From contig CANQUD010000009.1 of NCBI GenBank assembly GCA_947626935.1, forward strand, positions 1 through 57,483: a DNA stretch of 57,483 nt, given 5' to 3'. The stretch is from an uncultured Clostridia bacterium (GTDB taxonomy: Bacteria > Bacillota > Clostridia > Christensenellales > Borkfalkiaceae). Of the stretch, positions 50,158 through 57,483 are shown piece by piece. The position numbers and the translations under genes were made by a program. The notes under the pieces were generated by a model. It saw only the letters and a list, made by a program, of their open reading frames with translations. It searched no databases and was not told the DNA's origin. Each line of letters opens with the position of its first letter. Positions within the stretch are counted from its first letter, which is position 1.

Positions 50158-50245
50158 GGAGAGATGGCAGAGCGGTCGAATGCGGCGGTCTTGAAAACCG
50201 TTGATGCGCAAGCATCCGGGGGTTCGAATCCCTTTCTCTCCGCCA
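50158..50245 (+). tRNA. tRNA-Ser (anticodon UGA)
   Basis: An 88-nt class II tRNA. Acceptor GGAGAGA/TCTCTCC, discriminator G, encoded CCA, anticodon loop CTTGAAA giving UGA, long variable arm (GATGCGCAAGCATC), T-loop TTCGAAT. Confidence 0.95.
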
Positions 50246-50292
50246 ACGAAGGGCACCCAACGGGTGCCTTTTTCGGTGGCGGAGAGAAAGGG
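50230..50292. repeat. Inverted copy of the tRNA-Ser 3' end
   Basis: The last 16 bases of tRNA-Ser (50230-50245) recur as an exact reverse complement at 50277-50292, with the terminator between. The tRNA could pair with its own read-through RNA, or the copy may be a trace of an integration event. Confidence 0.85.
50251..50273 (+). terminator. Terminator after tRNA-Ser
   Basis: Stem GGCACCC/GGGTGCC with TTTTT following on the plus strand, five bases after the tRNA. It sits in the loop of a longer 16-bp inverted repeat. Confidence 0.85.
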
Positions 50293-50407
50293 TAAAAAGA
50301 AAGCACGCCTCGGGGGGTCGCCCCGCCCGCACGTCGGCACAAACTTTCTTTTTGCGCTCTTTCCGCAAGCGGCAAGAGCTGTTATTCAAGTTAAAACTTC
50401 CACTATG

Positions 50408-51487
50408 TTAAATTCCTCTTAACGGGTCAAAATCACCTGCTCCGAGTGATCTTATAATACTGCTACTACGCATCGCAAATTTCCAGGTTGGCGTCTCTGC
50501 TGTAAAATAGGATTGATTTTCGGGACAAGTGAAAAATTTCTCGCGCTCGACATTTAATGATGATATCAACTTCTTTAAGGTATCCTCTACAAATTCCGCA
50601 TTAAATTGCCTTCGCAATGTGAGTACGCGTTCCCATAAAGCAGGGAGAACCCACAGCATGTAACGCAAGCCGGAAATTTTTACTGCGGCACCAGCTTCTC
50701 TTTGGGATGAGTTGGCGAATGAAAATCCAACAACCCTTTCCCATGCGAAAAGATAAAGGCATATAATTTTAACTTTTTGTTCATCGGTTAGCAAATTACC
50801 GTTCATAGCCATCTCTTGAATTTTTCCTTTCTGCAATATGGCCATAACTTGCTTCGCTTTATAGCCGTTGCGAATCCTCTCTGCTCCCATAATAATCCGT
50901 CCTTTCAATGGATTATTATTATTTAAAGTAGAGACTAAATTATAGAAATTTTTTTCGTTTGGACTAAGCATGTTCAATTGCTCTTTAAACCACATTAAAA
51001 GATTCCCATTCACTTTCTCTTGTTTCTCATTACAAGTGACGAAAATCTCCCGCCTTTCGTTTTGCGTTGGTTGAATATATAATGTAAATCCAATTTCATA
51101 GTTTATATCGTCATGCAATTGTCTGATATTCGGCAAAAATGAATATAGTCTGTGTTGTCCGTCCATGACGTCAAGTGCATTTTTATATTGTGCATATTCT
51201 TCTTCAAATGAAGGCAAATCTATATAAGCCCCTTTTATATCATCGTTTTTAACAATGATACGATTATCACTTGTTGCATGAGTAAGCGTATTCGGTAATA
51301 TACCGTTCTCTGAATCTACATAATGGGCAATATCTTTCACTCTCTTTTCACTTAAAGGACGTTGTGCGCTTTGCACCTCTCCCATTCCAATTTCTTTCGC
51401 AATTCTTACGAGCTTTCTTGGATCCATTTTACCGATATAGCACTCCGAATTATGTTGAACTATCTTTTGCAAATATACCCTTTCCAT
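50408..51487 (-). CDS. DGQHR-domain protein (DndB/DpdB-like fold)
   Basis: A 359-residue A/T-rich gene. The motif VMDGQHRLYSF has DGQHR at 109-113, preceded by QRPLSEKRVKDIAHYV near 42-57, the usual pair of signatures in DGQHR-domain proteins. This family includes DndB of DNA phosphorothioation and DpdB of the 7-deazaguanine DNA system, and many orphans. The C-terminal half is helical. It follows the HNH gene by 10 bp on the same strand. No other dnd or dpd gene is in the window, so it may belong to a separate small system. Confidence 0.82.
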   Translation of the reverse strand: MERVYLQKIVQHNSECYIGKMDPRKLVRIAKEIGMGEVQSAQRPLSEKRVKDIAHYVDSENGILPNTLTHATSDNRIIVKNDDIKGAYIDLPSFEEEYAQYKNALDVMDGQHRLYSFLPNIRQLHDDINYEIGFTLYIQPTQNERREIFVTCNEKQEKVNGNLLMWFKEQLNMLSPNEKNFYNLVSTLNNNNPLKGRIIMGAERIRNGYKAKQVMAILQKGKIQEMAMNGNLLTDEQKVKIICLYLFAWERVVGFSFANSSQREAGAAVKISGLRYMLWVLPALWERVLTLRRQFNAEFVEDTLKKLISSLNVEREKFFTCPENQSYFTAETPTWKFAMRSSSIIRSLGAGDFDPLRGI

Positions 51488-51497
51488 ATGATTCTCC

Positions 51498-52007
51498 TTA
51501 TATAATTTTTAATAAACTTTTAAATATATAATCTGTATGGGCACTTTTACATAAATTGCATGTGGAACATAACGCTTGATAATTATTCTCCAACTCGTCT
51601 CCCACCAAAGCAAAAGGGATGATATGATCCACATGTATTTCGGTTAAATTTATTCCGAGCGATTCCCCACAAACCCTACATTTCCCATTCTGCTCTCGAC
51701 AGAGTTTCTGTTTCAGCTCAATGGGTATGGGTTTTCGCTTATTACTTTTCCTTAAATTTGCAAGAATCCATGGCCTCACGATTTCTGCTTCATCTTCCGT
51801 CAGTTCATATTTTAATTCGCGCATAAAAAGAGCGCGAATTGTCCCACATGTGTCATATGTTTGTCGGAAAAGCGTTTGGATATTTTCGCGTAAACTTTCG
51901 TCACGCTCCATGCGGACACATATTTTTTGAAAAAGATTTAATAGAAAAGTTTTTTTATATTCTTCTTTAATTGTTTCATTCGAAGCGAGCTCATCTAACG
52001 TAAACAT
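51498..52007 (-). CDS. HNH endonuclease
   Basis: A 169-residue protein. N-terminal helical part (about 1-95), then an HNH domain: zinc Cys at 110 and 113 (CRVCG), HVDHIIPFALVGD at 125-137 with the active-site His, Asn in ENNYQALC near 140, and Cys147/Cys150. It probably cuts DNA. The start at 52007 is set by GAGGATACA; the 15-residue longer frame would begin at the promoter. It is the first gene of a two-gene unit with the DGQHR protein. Confidence 0.88.
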   Translation of the reverse strand: MFTLDELASNETIKEEYKKTFLLNLFQKICVRMERDESLRENIQTLFRQTYDTCGTIRALFMRELKYELTEDEAEIVRPWILANLRKSNKRKPIPIELKQKLCREQNGKCRVCGESLGINLTEIHVDHIIPFALVGDELENNYQALCSTCNLCKSAHTDYIFKSLLKII

Positions 52008-52023
52008 TTGTATCCTCAATGAT

Positions 52024-52052
52024 ATTTTATCACATATGCAGTAAAAACACAA
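52024..52052 (-). promoter_or_regulatory. Promoter of the HNH-DGQHR pair
   Basis: Minus-strand TTGTGT (52047-52052), 17-bp spacer, TAAAAT (52024-52029), just ahead of the HNH gene's RBS. Confidence 0.55.
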
Positions 52053-52131
52053 GCGCTTTATTTAAATTGTTTATATTCCATTTAGTTCCCAAGCTCTCCG
52101 CCGATGCGCTATGCTATTCATACATTTTATC

Positions 52132-52830
52132 TTACGCTTCGTCATCCGAATCGTTTATCATGTCCGCAATGGACTGCTCATAGCCATCAACAACGCCGAG
52201 ATGCATCATCGCGTCCGAACTGCCGGAGAAAAAGAACATGATATATTCGCTCAAATCGATCATTTTTTCACTGTTGGCAAGCTCGTCTTGCTGCGTATAT
52301 TTGTTGTAACTCATGATATCTCCCCCTTCCCTATCCACCTCCGGGGAGATCATAAACGTATAGGTACCTATCTTGATATGATTGGGCATAATGTTCGACA
52401 GCAACTCTTTATAGTGGATCGCCTGGCTCAGTTTATTCTCGAATTTATATTCATTGCCCAGCTTGTCAAAGCTGAATTCTATGATCAAGATCTTGTTTTC
52501 GTAAACGAGCAGATAATCCGCTCTCCTTTTGGTAAACGGTATCTGATACTCTTGTATGATCTGTAATCTGTCCAATATCCTTTCATTCACATTTTTGAGT
52601 GAATGGAACAAAAGGTTCAATGTATCCAACCATGATAAGACTTCCTCATCGCTCGCCCGGATGCCCTGCTCGTCTGCCCGCTGCCGAAGCGTCTTAAAAT
52701 AGCTTTTGTCCGAAATCATGTTTTTTCTCGAAACCGCGCCGTCATCATAGACAAGCCAATTTGCAATTCTCAGATCCTTTTCTACGAGATCCTCGAACTC
52801 TTCATAATTCAGATTATACAAAGCCTTCAT
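52132..52830 (-). CDS. PD-(D/E)XK nuclease-like protein
   Basis: A 232-residue protein. Helical N-terminal half. The core reads RRADYLLVYENKILIIEFSF, with Asp near 105 and Glu near 118, then QAIHY at 136-140, matching the D, E and QxxxY order of RecB-like PD-(D/E)XK nucleases. The usual ExK Lys is replaced by Phe-Ser-Phe-Asp-Lys, so catalysis is not certain. The C-terminal tail is acidic. The start at 52830 is preferred for GAGGGGA upstream. It shares strand and A/T-rich composition with the HNH-DGQHR pair. Confidence 0.62.
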   Translation of the reverse strand: MKALYNLNYEEFEDLVEKDLRIANWLVYDDGAVSRKNMISDKSYFKTLRQRADEQGIRASDEEVLSWLDTLNLLFHSLKNVNERILDRLQIIQEYQIPFTKRRADYLLVYENKILIIEFSFDKLGNEYKFENKLSQAIHYKELLSNIMPNHIKIGTYTFMISPEVDREGGDIMSYNKYTQQDELANSEKMIDLSEYIMFFFSGSSDAMMHLGVVDGYEQSIADMINDSDDEA

Positions 52831-52887
52831 TTTATCAAATCCCCTCGTTTGCGGCTTCATAAGCGAGACGACCGCTTTTTTATTATG

Positions 52888-52916
52888 ATTGTAGCAGATT
52901 TTCGCCGAAAAAGCAA
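52888..52916 (-). promoter_or_regulatory. Promoter of the nuclease-like gene
   Basis: Minus-strand TTGCTT (52911-52916), 17-bp spacer, TACAAT (52888-52893) with an upstream TG (extended -10). It gives this gene a transcript separate from the tdh gene, which is read the other way. Confidence 0.55.
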
Positions 52917-52995
52917 GGGTTCGCTCTTTATTAGTTTCGGCTCCTTCGGTTGAATTTGAAAATGCGAAAAATTATCGCGCGCGGACGTCGTCCTA

Positions 52996-53024
52996 TTGAC
53001 AGAAACAAATGAAAGTATTATAAT
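52996..53024 (+). promoter_or_regulatory. tdh promoter
   Basis: TTGACA (52996-53001), 17-bp spacer, TATAAT (53019-53024): consensus, 123 bp before the tdh start. The leader (53030-53147) contains repeated CGCTTC/ACGCTT words; no known riboswitch is recognised. Confidence 0.8.
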
Positions 53025-53147
53025 ATTCCCAGCGGTCACGGTTCACGCCGCAATAACGCTTCGACACCGTGACAACGCTTCAACGCTACAAAAAATAGTT
53101 CGCTGCCCCATCGCGGGCGCGCCAAACGCTTACAAAGGAGAGACAAT

Positions 53148-54191
53148 ATGGAAAAGATGATCGCGCTCGTCAAGGAGACGGCTGCCCCGGGGCTGAAAAT
53201 GCGGGAAGTGCCCGTCCCCGCCGTCGGCAAGAACGACGTCAAGATCAAGATCAAAAAGACTGCGATCTGCGGGACGGATCTGCATATCTACCATTGGGAC
53301 CAATGGTCTCAGGGCGCAGTTAAGCCTCCCGTCACGATCGGTCACGAATACGTCGGCGAGATCGCGGAAGTGGGCGAGAATGTAGAGGGATTCTTCGTCG
53401 GGGAACGCGTGACGGGCGAGGGGCACGTCGTATGCGGGCACTGCCGCAACTGTCTTGCGGGAAGAGGACATCTCTGCCGTGAGGCGAAGGGCGTGGGCGT
53501 GAACCGCGACGGCGCGTTCGCGGAGTATCTCGTCATCCCCGCCAAGAACGTCTGGAAGTGCACGGACGCCATTTCCGACGACATGTATGCCATCTTTGAC
53601 CCCTTCGGAAACGCGACGCACACCGCGCTCTCCTACGATCCCGTGGGCGAGGACGTGCTCATCACGGGGGCGGGTCCCATCGGCATCATGGCCGCTGCCA
53701 TCACAAAGTTCCGCGGCGCGCGGCATACTGTGATCACCGACATCAACGACTATCGCCTCGACCTCGCGAGAAAGTTCGGCGTCGTCGCCGTGAACACTGC
53801 GAGGGAGGACCTCGGCGAGGTCATGCGCGCCCTCGGCATCCACGAGGGATTCGATATCGGATTGGAGATGTCGGGGAGCGCCGCCGCTTTCAACCAAATG
53901 ATCGACAATATGGAGAACGGCGGCAGGATCGCCATGCTCGGCATTCCCAAAAAGGACATGCGGATCAACTGGGAGACGGTAGTGTTCCGCTGTCTGAACA
54001 TCAGGGGCATTTACGGAAGGCAAATGTTCGAAACATGGTACAAAATGTCGGCCATGCTCGAGGGCGGGTTGGATATCTCCCCCATCATCACCCACCGTTT
54101 GGACGTGCGCGACTTCGAACGCGGCTTCGAGGCGATGGACAGCGGCCGCTCGGGGAAAGTCATTCTCGACTGGACGAAATTACATGTTTGA
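53148..54191 (+). CDS. tdh: L-threonine 3-dehydrogenase
   Basis: A 347-residue zinc alcohol-dehydrogenase-family enzyme oxidising L-threonine to 2-amino-3-oxobutyrate with NAD+. Catalytic zinc ligands in [11 protein letters not shown] (Cys near 41) and GHEYVGE (near 66). Structural zinc Cys in [16 protein letters not shown] (near 98-113). Rossmann motif [13 protein letters not shown] near 172. RBS AAAGGAGAGACAAT. Its product is used by Kbl, encoded 1.2 kb downstream. Confidence 0.95.
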   Translation: MEKMIALVKETAAPGLKMREVPVPAVGKNDVKIKIKKTAICGTDLHIYHWDQWSQGAVKPPVTIGHEYVGEIAEVGENVEGFFVGERVTGEGHVVCGHCRNCLAGRGHLCREAKGVGVNRDGAFAEYLVIPAKNVWKCTDAISDDMYAIFDPFGNATHTALSYDPVGEDVLITGAGPIGIMAAAITKFRGARHTVITDINDYRLDLARKFGVVAVNTAREDLGEVMRALGIHEGFDIGLEMSGSAAAFNQMIDNMENGGRIAMLGIPKKDMRINWETVVFRCLNIRGIYGRQMFETWYKMSAMLEGGLDISPIITHRLDVRDFERGFEAMDSGRSGKVILDWTKLHV

Positions 54192-55359
54192 GCTCTGAGT
54201 TTGTGCAAGGGCGGAGATGAGATTGAAGGGTATCGCTTGTATCAAAACCCCTTTTGGCACTTCGTGCCACTTTCCCCAGAGGGGACAGCGAGATCTCGGC
54301 TCCTCCCGAGGAGGAGCTGTCGAGCATTAGCGAGACTGCCCCGCGCGCACTATTCTCTACCAAGCGCGGCACGAGCGCGTAGCGCGAAGTAGGTGGGTAC
54401 GAATTTAGAATCCGCCCCACCCCCTACCCGTTGCGATGGCAGGAACCATCGCAACCCCGTCGGCGAGGCCACGCCTCCTGTCGCGGTGCCATTCACAGCC
54501 CACTGGGCTGTTGAATGAGAATTGCACCGCTCCACCCCCACGGAGGGGGCAAGAGGCTCTGTTTCCCGACCCCAAAGGGGACAGCGAGAGTTCCCCCCCA
54601 TCCGTCACGGCTACGCCGTGCCACCCTCCCCCCGTAGGGGGTAGGGCTTGGGAAAACCGACCCCATTTCTCAAATCACTCAAAAAACAAAAACCGCGCTT
54701 TTTGTTTTTTGCCCCAATTTGCGCCGCGCGCTTATTGTCTTTGAGGACAGATACGGGGGTGGGCGACGGGGCTTTGAGATGAAAAAACCTAACCCCTCAC
54801 GAAATTTTGTTTGGGCGATTGTTGACGCACCCCCCACCCTACCCTCCCCCCTCTGGTAAAAGGGGGGAGGCAAGTGGAAGTGCCCCAAACAAAATTTGTG
54901 AACCCCATTCCAATAACGGCGCGTTGCAAAACCACGCTTTTGCATAAGCGCACTCAATTTGCCGAACCCTTTCGGCTTATTGTCTGATGAAACAGCGAGG
55001 TTTGGGCGGCTAAGAGTTTGAGAAGGTACGAGAGCCTCTCCGCTCACGAAATTTTGTTTTGCGCCCTTGCAAAACAAAATTTGTGAACCCCATTCTAATA
55101 ACGGCGCGTTGCAAAACCACGCTTTTGCATAAGCGCACCCCATTTGCGCAACCCTTTGCGCTTATTGTCTTTGAGGTCAGTTCGGGTCGTGGGCGAATTG
55201 TTGTGAGATGAACAAACCTAACCCCTCACGAAATTTTGTTTGGGGAATTTGTTGAAGCACCCCCGCCCCTACCCCTCCCCCTCAAGTATAAGGGGGAGGG
55301 CAAGAAGGTCACCCCAAACAAAATTTGTGAACCTAAAAATTTATAAGGCAGGGAATTTT
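54192..55359. repeat. Stacked palindromic and direct repeats between tdh and kbl
   Basis: No gene in 1168 bp. The left part (54250-54660) has G/C-rich palindromes: GGCACTTCGTGCC (54257-54269), GTTGCGATGG/CCATCGCAAC (54430-54456) and CACGGCTACGCCGTG (54606-54620), in the style of intergenic repeats of gut Firmicutes. The right part holds three elements bounded by CACGAAATTTTGTTT and its inverted form AAACAAAATTTGTG (about 54797-54903, 55044-55086, 55227-55332). Two share a C-rich hairpin core. A block around AATAACGGCGCGTTGCAAAA is duplicated (about 54887-54982, 55072-55167). Confidence 0.8.
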
Positions 55360-56553
55360 ATGGATCAAAGAGAAGCACTCCGGTTTTATCGGGAACAGGT
55401 GGAGAGCATCAAAGCGGACGGGCTCTTTAAGGGAGAACGGGTGATCGCGTCCCCCCAGAGCGCGCATATCACGGCGGGCGACGGCGAAAAAATGCTCAAC
55501 ATGTGCGCCAACAACTATCTCGGGCTCGCGGATTCAAAGGAGCTCATCGACGCCGCGACAAAGTGCTATCGGGAGCGCGGGTTCGGCTGCGCCTCGGTGC
55601 GCTTCATCTGCGGGACCCTCGACGTCCATAAGGAGCTCGAGGCAAAGATCGCTTCCTTCCTCGGGATGGAGGACGCCATTCTCTACTCCTCCTGTTTCGA
55701 CGCGAACGGCGGCTTATTCGAGACCATTCTCTCCGCGGAGGACGCCGTCATTTCCGACGAACTCAACCATGCGAGCATCATCGACGGGGTGCGCCTCTGC
55801 AAGGCGGCGCGCTATCGCTACCGTAACAACGACATGGCGGACCTCGAAAAAAAGCTCGCCGAAGCGGACGAAAAGGGCGCGCGCATCAAGCTTATCGCCA
55901 CGGACGGCGTGTTCAGCATGGACGGCGTGATCGCCAACCTGAAAGGCATCTGTGACCTCGCAGAGCGGTACCATGCCCTCGTCATGGTCGACGACAGCCA
56001 TGCGACGGGCTTTGTGGGCGCGCACGGGAAAGGCACTGCCGAGTACTGCGGCGTGGAGGGCAGGATCGACATCATCACCTCCACGTTCGGCAAAGCGCTC
56101 GGGGGCGCGTCGGGCGGGTTCACCGCAGCGAGAAGGGAGATCGTCGACCTTCTGCGCCAGAGGAGCCGCCCCTATCTCTTCTCCAATTCTCTCGCGCCCG
56201 CGATCGCCGCGGCGACCTCCCGTCTCATCGATATGCTCTCTTCCACCACCGCGCTCAGAGACCGCCTCGAAGAGAACACGAAATACTACCGAAACCTGCT
56301 CAGGGAGGCGAAGTTCGACGTTATCGAGGGCGTGCACCCCATCGTCCCCATCATGTTCTACGACGAACGGACGGCGGGCGAGACGGCGCGCCGCATGATG
56401 CAAAAGGGCGTGTATGTCGTGGCGTTTTCCTACCCCGTCGTCCCGAAAGGGAAGGCGAGGATCCGCACGCAGGTCTCCGCCGCGCATACGAAAGAGGACC
56501 TCGACTATATCGTGAAGTGCTTCACCGAAGTCAGAGCCGAAATGGAGAGATGA
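55360..56553 (+). CDS. kbl: Glycine C-acetyltransferase (2-amino-3-ketobutyrate CoA ligase)
   Basis: A 397-residue PLP enzyme (family length about 398) cleaving 2-amino-3-oxobutyrate with CoA to glycine and acetyl-CoA. NNYLGLA near 49, [11 protein letters not shown] near 210, PLP Lys in [13 protein letters not shown] near 247. The start at 55360 has AAGGCAGGG ahead; the longer frame runs into the repeat region and is rejected. With tdh it degrades threonine. Confidence 0.95.
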   Translation: MDQREALRFYREQVESIKADGLFKGERVIASPQSAHITAGDGEKMLNMCANNYLGLADSKELIDAATKCYRERGFGCASVRFICGTLDVHKELEAKIASFLGMEDAILYSSCFDANGGLFETILSAEDAVISDELNHASIIDGVRLCKAARYRYRNNDMADLEKKLAEADEKGARIKLIATDGVFSMDGVIANLKGICDLAERYHALVMVDDSHATGFVGAHGKGTAEYCGVEGRIDIITSTFGKALGGASGGFTAARREIVDLLRQRSRPYLFSNSLAPAIAAATSRLIDMLSSTTALRDRLEENTKYYRNLLREAKFDVIEGVHPIVPIMFYDERTAGETARRMMQKGVYVVAFSYPVVPKGKARIRTQVSAAHTKEDLDYIVKCFTEVRAEMER

Positions 56554-56566
56554 CCTTCTCATTGAA

Positions 56567-56594
56567 ACCGCCCGCGGGAGACCCCGCGGGCGGT
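56567..56594. terminator. Bidirectional terminator between kbl and the collagen-like gene
   Basis: A perfect 12-bp G/C-rich stem (56567-56578 with 56583-56594), loop AGAC, between converging genes. Confidence 0.85.
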
Positions 56595-56604
56595 ATTCGT
56601 TTGT

Positions 56605-57315
56605 TCAGGCGAGGAAACCTCCGTTTTGCAAGCTCGTAATGAGCGCGTTGAGCGTCGTGGCGATCTCCTGTGTTCCCGCCGTCGCAGGATCGGTGACGGG
56701 CGTCACCGCCGCGGCGGGCGTGATCGTTGCGTCCGCACCTGTCGGACCTGCGGGACCTTCGGGGCCCTCGGGACCGGTCGCACCTGCGGGACCCTCGGGA
56801 CCGGTCGGGCCTGCGGGGCCCTCGGGGCCTGTCGGACCTACGGGACCTTCGGGGCCTGTCGGACCTACGGGACCTTCGGGGCCTGTCGGACCTGCGGGAC
56901 CCTCGGGACCTGTCGCACCTACGGGACCCTCGGGGCCTGTCGGGCCTGCGGGACCTTCGGGGCCTGTCGGACCTGCGGGGCCTGTTGCGCCCGTTGCGCT
57001 CGCCGAACCTGCGGGGCCCGTCGCACCCGTTGCTCCCGTGGGACCTGTGGGGCCTGTGGGACCTGCGACGCCGGCGATCCCCTGCGGGCCTTGCGGACCT
57101 TGCGGGCCCTGTACCCCCTGAAGGCCTTGCACGCCCTGCGGACCGGTTGCTCCCATTGCGCCCGTGGCGCCTGTCGCGCCGCGGGGGATCGTAAACGTGA
57201 GAACGGCGTTCGCGCCGCCCGTCGAAGTGACGGTCGCGGCCGTCCCGGGTTCGCCCGTGATCGTCTGGCCGACGGTTATCGTGGCGGGACCCTGCGGTCC
57301 CGTTGCGCTTGTAAC
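56605..57315 (-). pseudogene. Collagen-like Gly-X-Y protein, 5' end cut off
   Basis: The open frame runs from 57315 leftward. It begins [19 protein letters not shown], then a short beta-type segment ([20 protein letters not shown]), about 35-40 Gly-X-Y triplets ([14 protein letters not shown], many identical), and a C-terminal domain with [20 protein letters not shown]. Such proteins are surface or exosporium-like filaments in Firmicutes. No start codon or signal lies upstream: the frame meets the stop of a recombinase gene at 57316. An internal ATG (57156) exists, but it is not the natural start. Confidence 0.8.
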
Positions 57316-57483
57316 TTATGGGATATTTTTTGCTATGTGCGCTCGATACTCTTCAAGACTTTGGGGATTGAGAAACTTATAATAGATATGAATTTCCCGT
57401 TCTCCATTTTCCTGTTTTTGTCCGACTGTAATAAAGTCGATGAGTTGCAAGCACGCTTCGCGCGTTAAATCTTCACATTTGCC
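57316..57483 (-). CDS. C-terminal end of a serine-recombinase-like protein (partial)
   Basis: Fifty-five residues run to TAA at 57316 and continue past the window edge. LTREACLQLIDFITVGQKQ and REIHIYYKFLNP have the pattern of the C-terminal domain (DUF4368-like) of large serine recombinases from transposons and conjugative elements. It reads out of the mobile element straight into the collagen-like frame, marking the element boundary at about 57311-57320. Confidence 0.65.
   Translation of the reverse strand, partial: GKCEDLTREACLQLIDFITVGQKQENGEREIHIYYKFLNPQSLEEYRAHIAKNIP

Noticed and set aside
50057-50389. Minus-strand frames across tRNA-Ser containing [13 protein letters not shown] text
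   Set aside because: This is the well-known spurious translation of tRNA-Ser and its flank.
50408-52830. A complete Dnd phosphorothioation or Dpd system
   Set aside because: Only a DGQHR protein is present; dndA/C/D/E and dpd partners are missing. The prophage PAPS-reductase-like gene is 27 kb away and part of a phage operon.
54192-55359. CRISPR array or tRNA cluster between tdh and kbl
   Set aside because: Repeats are palindromic, irregularly spaced and of several kinds; no regular spacers and no cas genes in the window.

Overview
The window looks like part of a chromosome from an anaerobic low-G+C-clade Firmicute (Bacillota, class Clostridia). The evidence is the gene set: a nifJ-type pyruvate:ferredoxin oxidoreductase, the ecfA1-ecfA2-ecfT-truA order, AGGAGG-type ribosome binding sites and a tdh/kbl pair. 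A gut Christensenellales-type host would fit the protein style, but I cannot prove it from this sequence. Host genes are fairly G/C-rich. Two stretches are visibly more A/T-rich: part of the prophage tail region (about 9.8-10.5 kb) and a nuclease-type island (about 50.4-52.9 kb).

Positions 350-35665 are a complete-looking temperate prophage inserted in a tRNA-Val(GAC) gene. A perfect 116-bp direct repeat (350-465 and 35550-35665) marks its ends. The intact tRNA is at the right end, beside a tyrosine integrase, and a 47-nt tRNA 3' remnant is at the left end. A CI-like/Cro-like switch with divergent promoters lies at 32.6 kb. Rightward from it runs a lysogeny operon (repressor, RhuM-like protein, integrase). 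Leftward runs the early region: small regulators, Gp157-like protein, ERF annealing protein, HNHc-type protein, a DUF6291-like replication-region protein, SSB, a repeat-bearing cytosine-C5 methyltransferase, an ASCH-like protein, a PAPS-reductase-like protein, a frameshifted Dam methyltransferase and an ArpU/RinA-like late activator. A consensus promoter at 21.65 kb starts the late operon: zincin-like protein, terminase, portal, minor capsid protein, scaffold, capsid, connectors, tail, baseplate/fibre genes and three membrane proteins. No endolysin and no normal-size tape-measure gene is recognisable. A two-TM membrane-protein gene lies in reverse orientation between two tail genes.

To the right lie host genes: a GT4 glycosyltransferase, a LysR regulator with a small partner, mnmE, a repeat-tailed membrane protein, truA, the ECF transporter energising module ecfT/ecfA2/ecfA1, an exported C-anchored protein and nifJ. 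After tRNA-Ser(UGA) comes an A/T-rich cassette encoding a DGQHR-domain protein, an HNH endonuclease and a PD-(D/E)XK-like nuclease, which resembles a small defence or modification locus. The threonine-to-glycine genes tdh and kbl follow. They are separated by about 1.2 kb of stacked palindromic and direct repeats. At the right edge a collagen-like (Gly-X-Y) gene is cut at its 5' side by a mobile element, of which only the C-terminal end of a serine-recombinase-like protein lies in the window.
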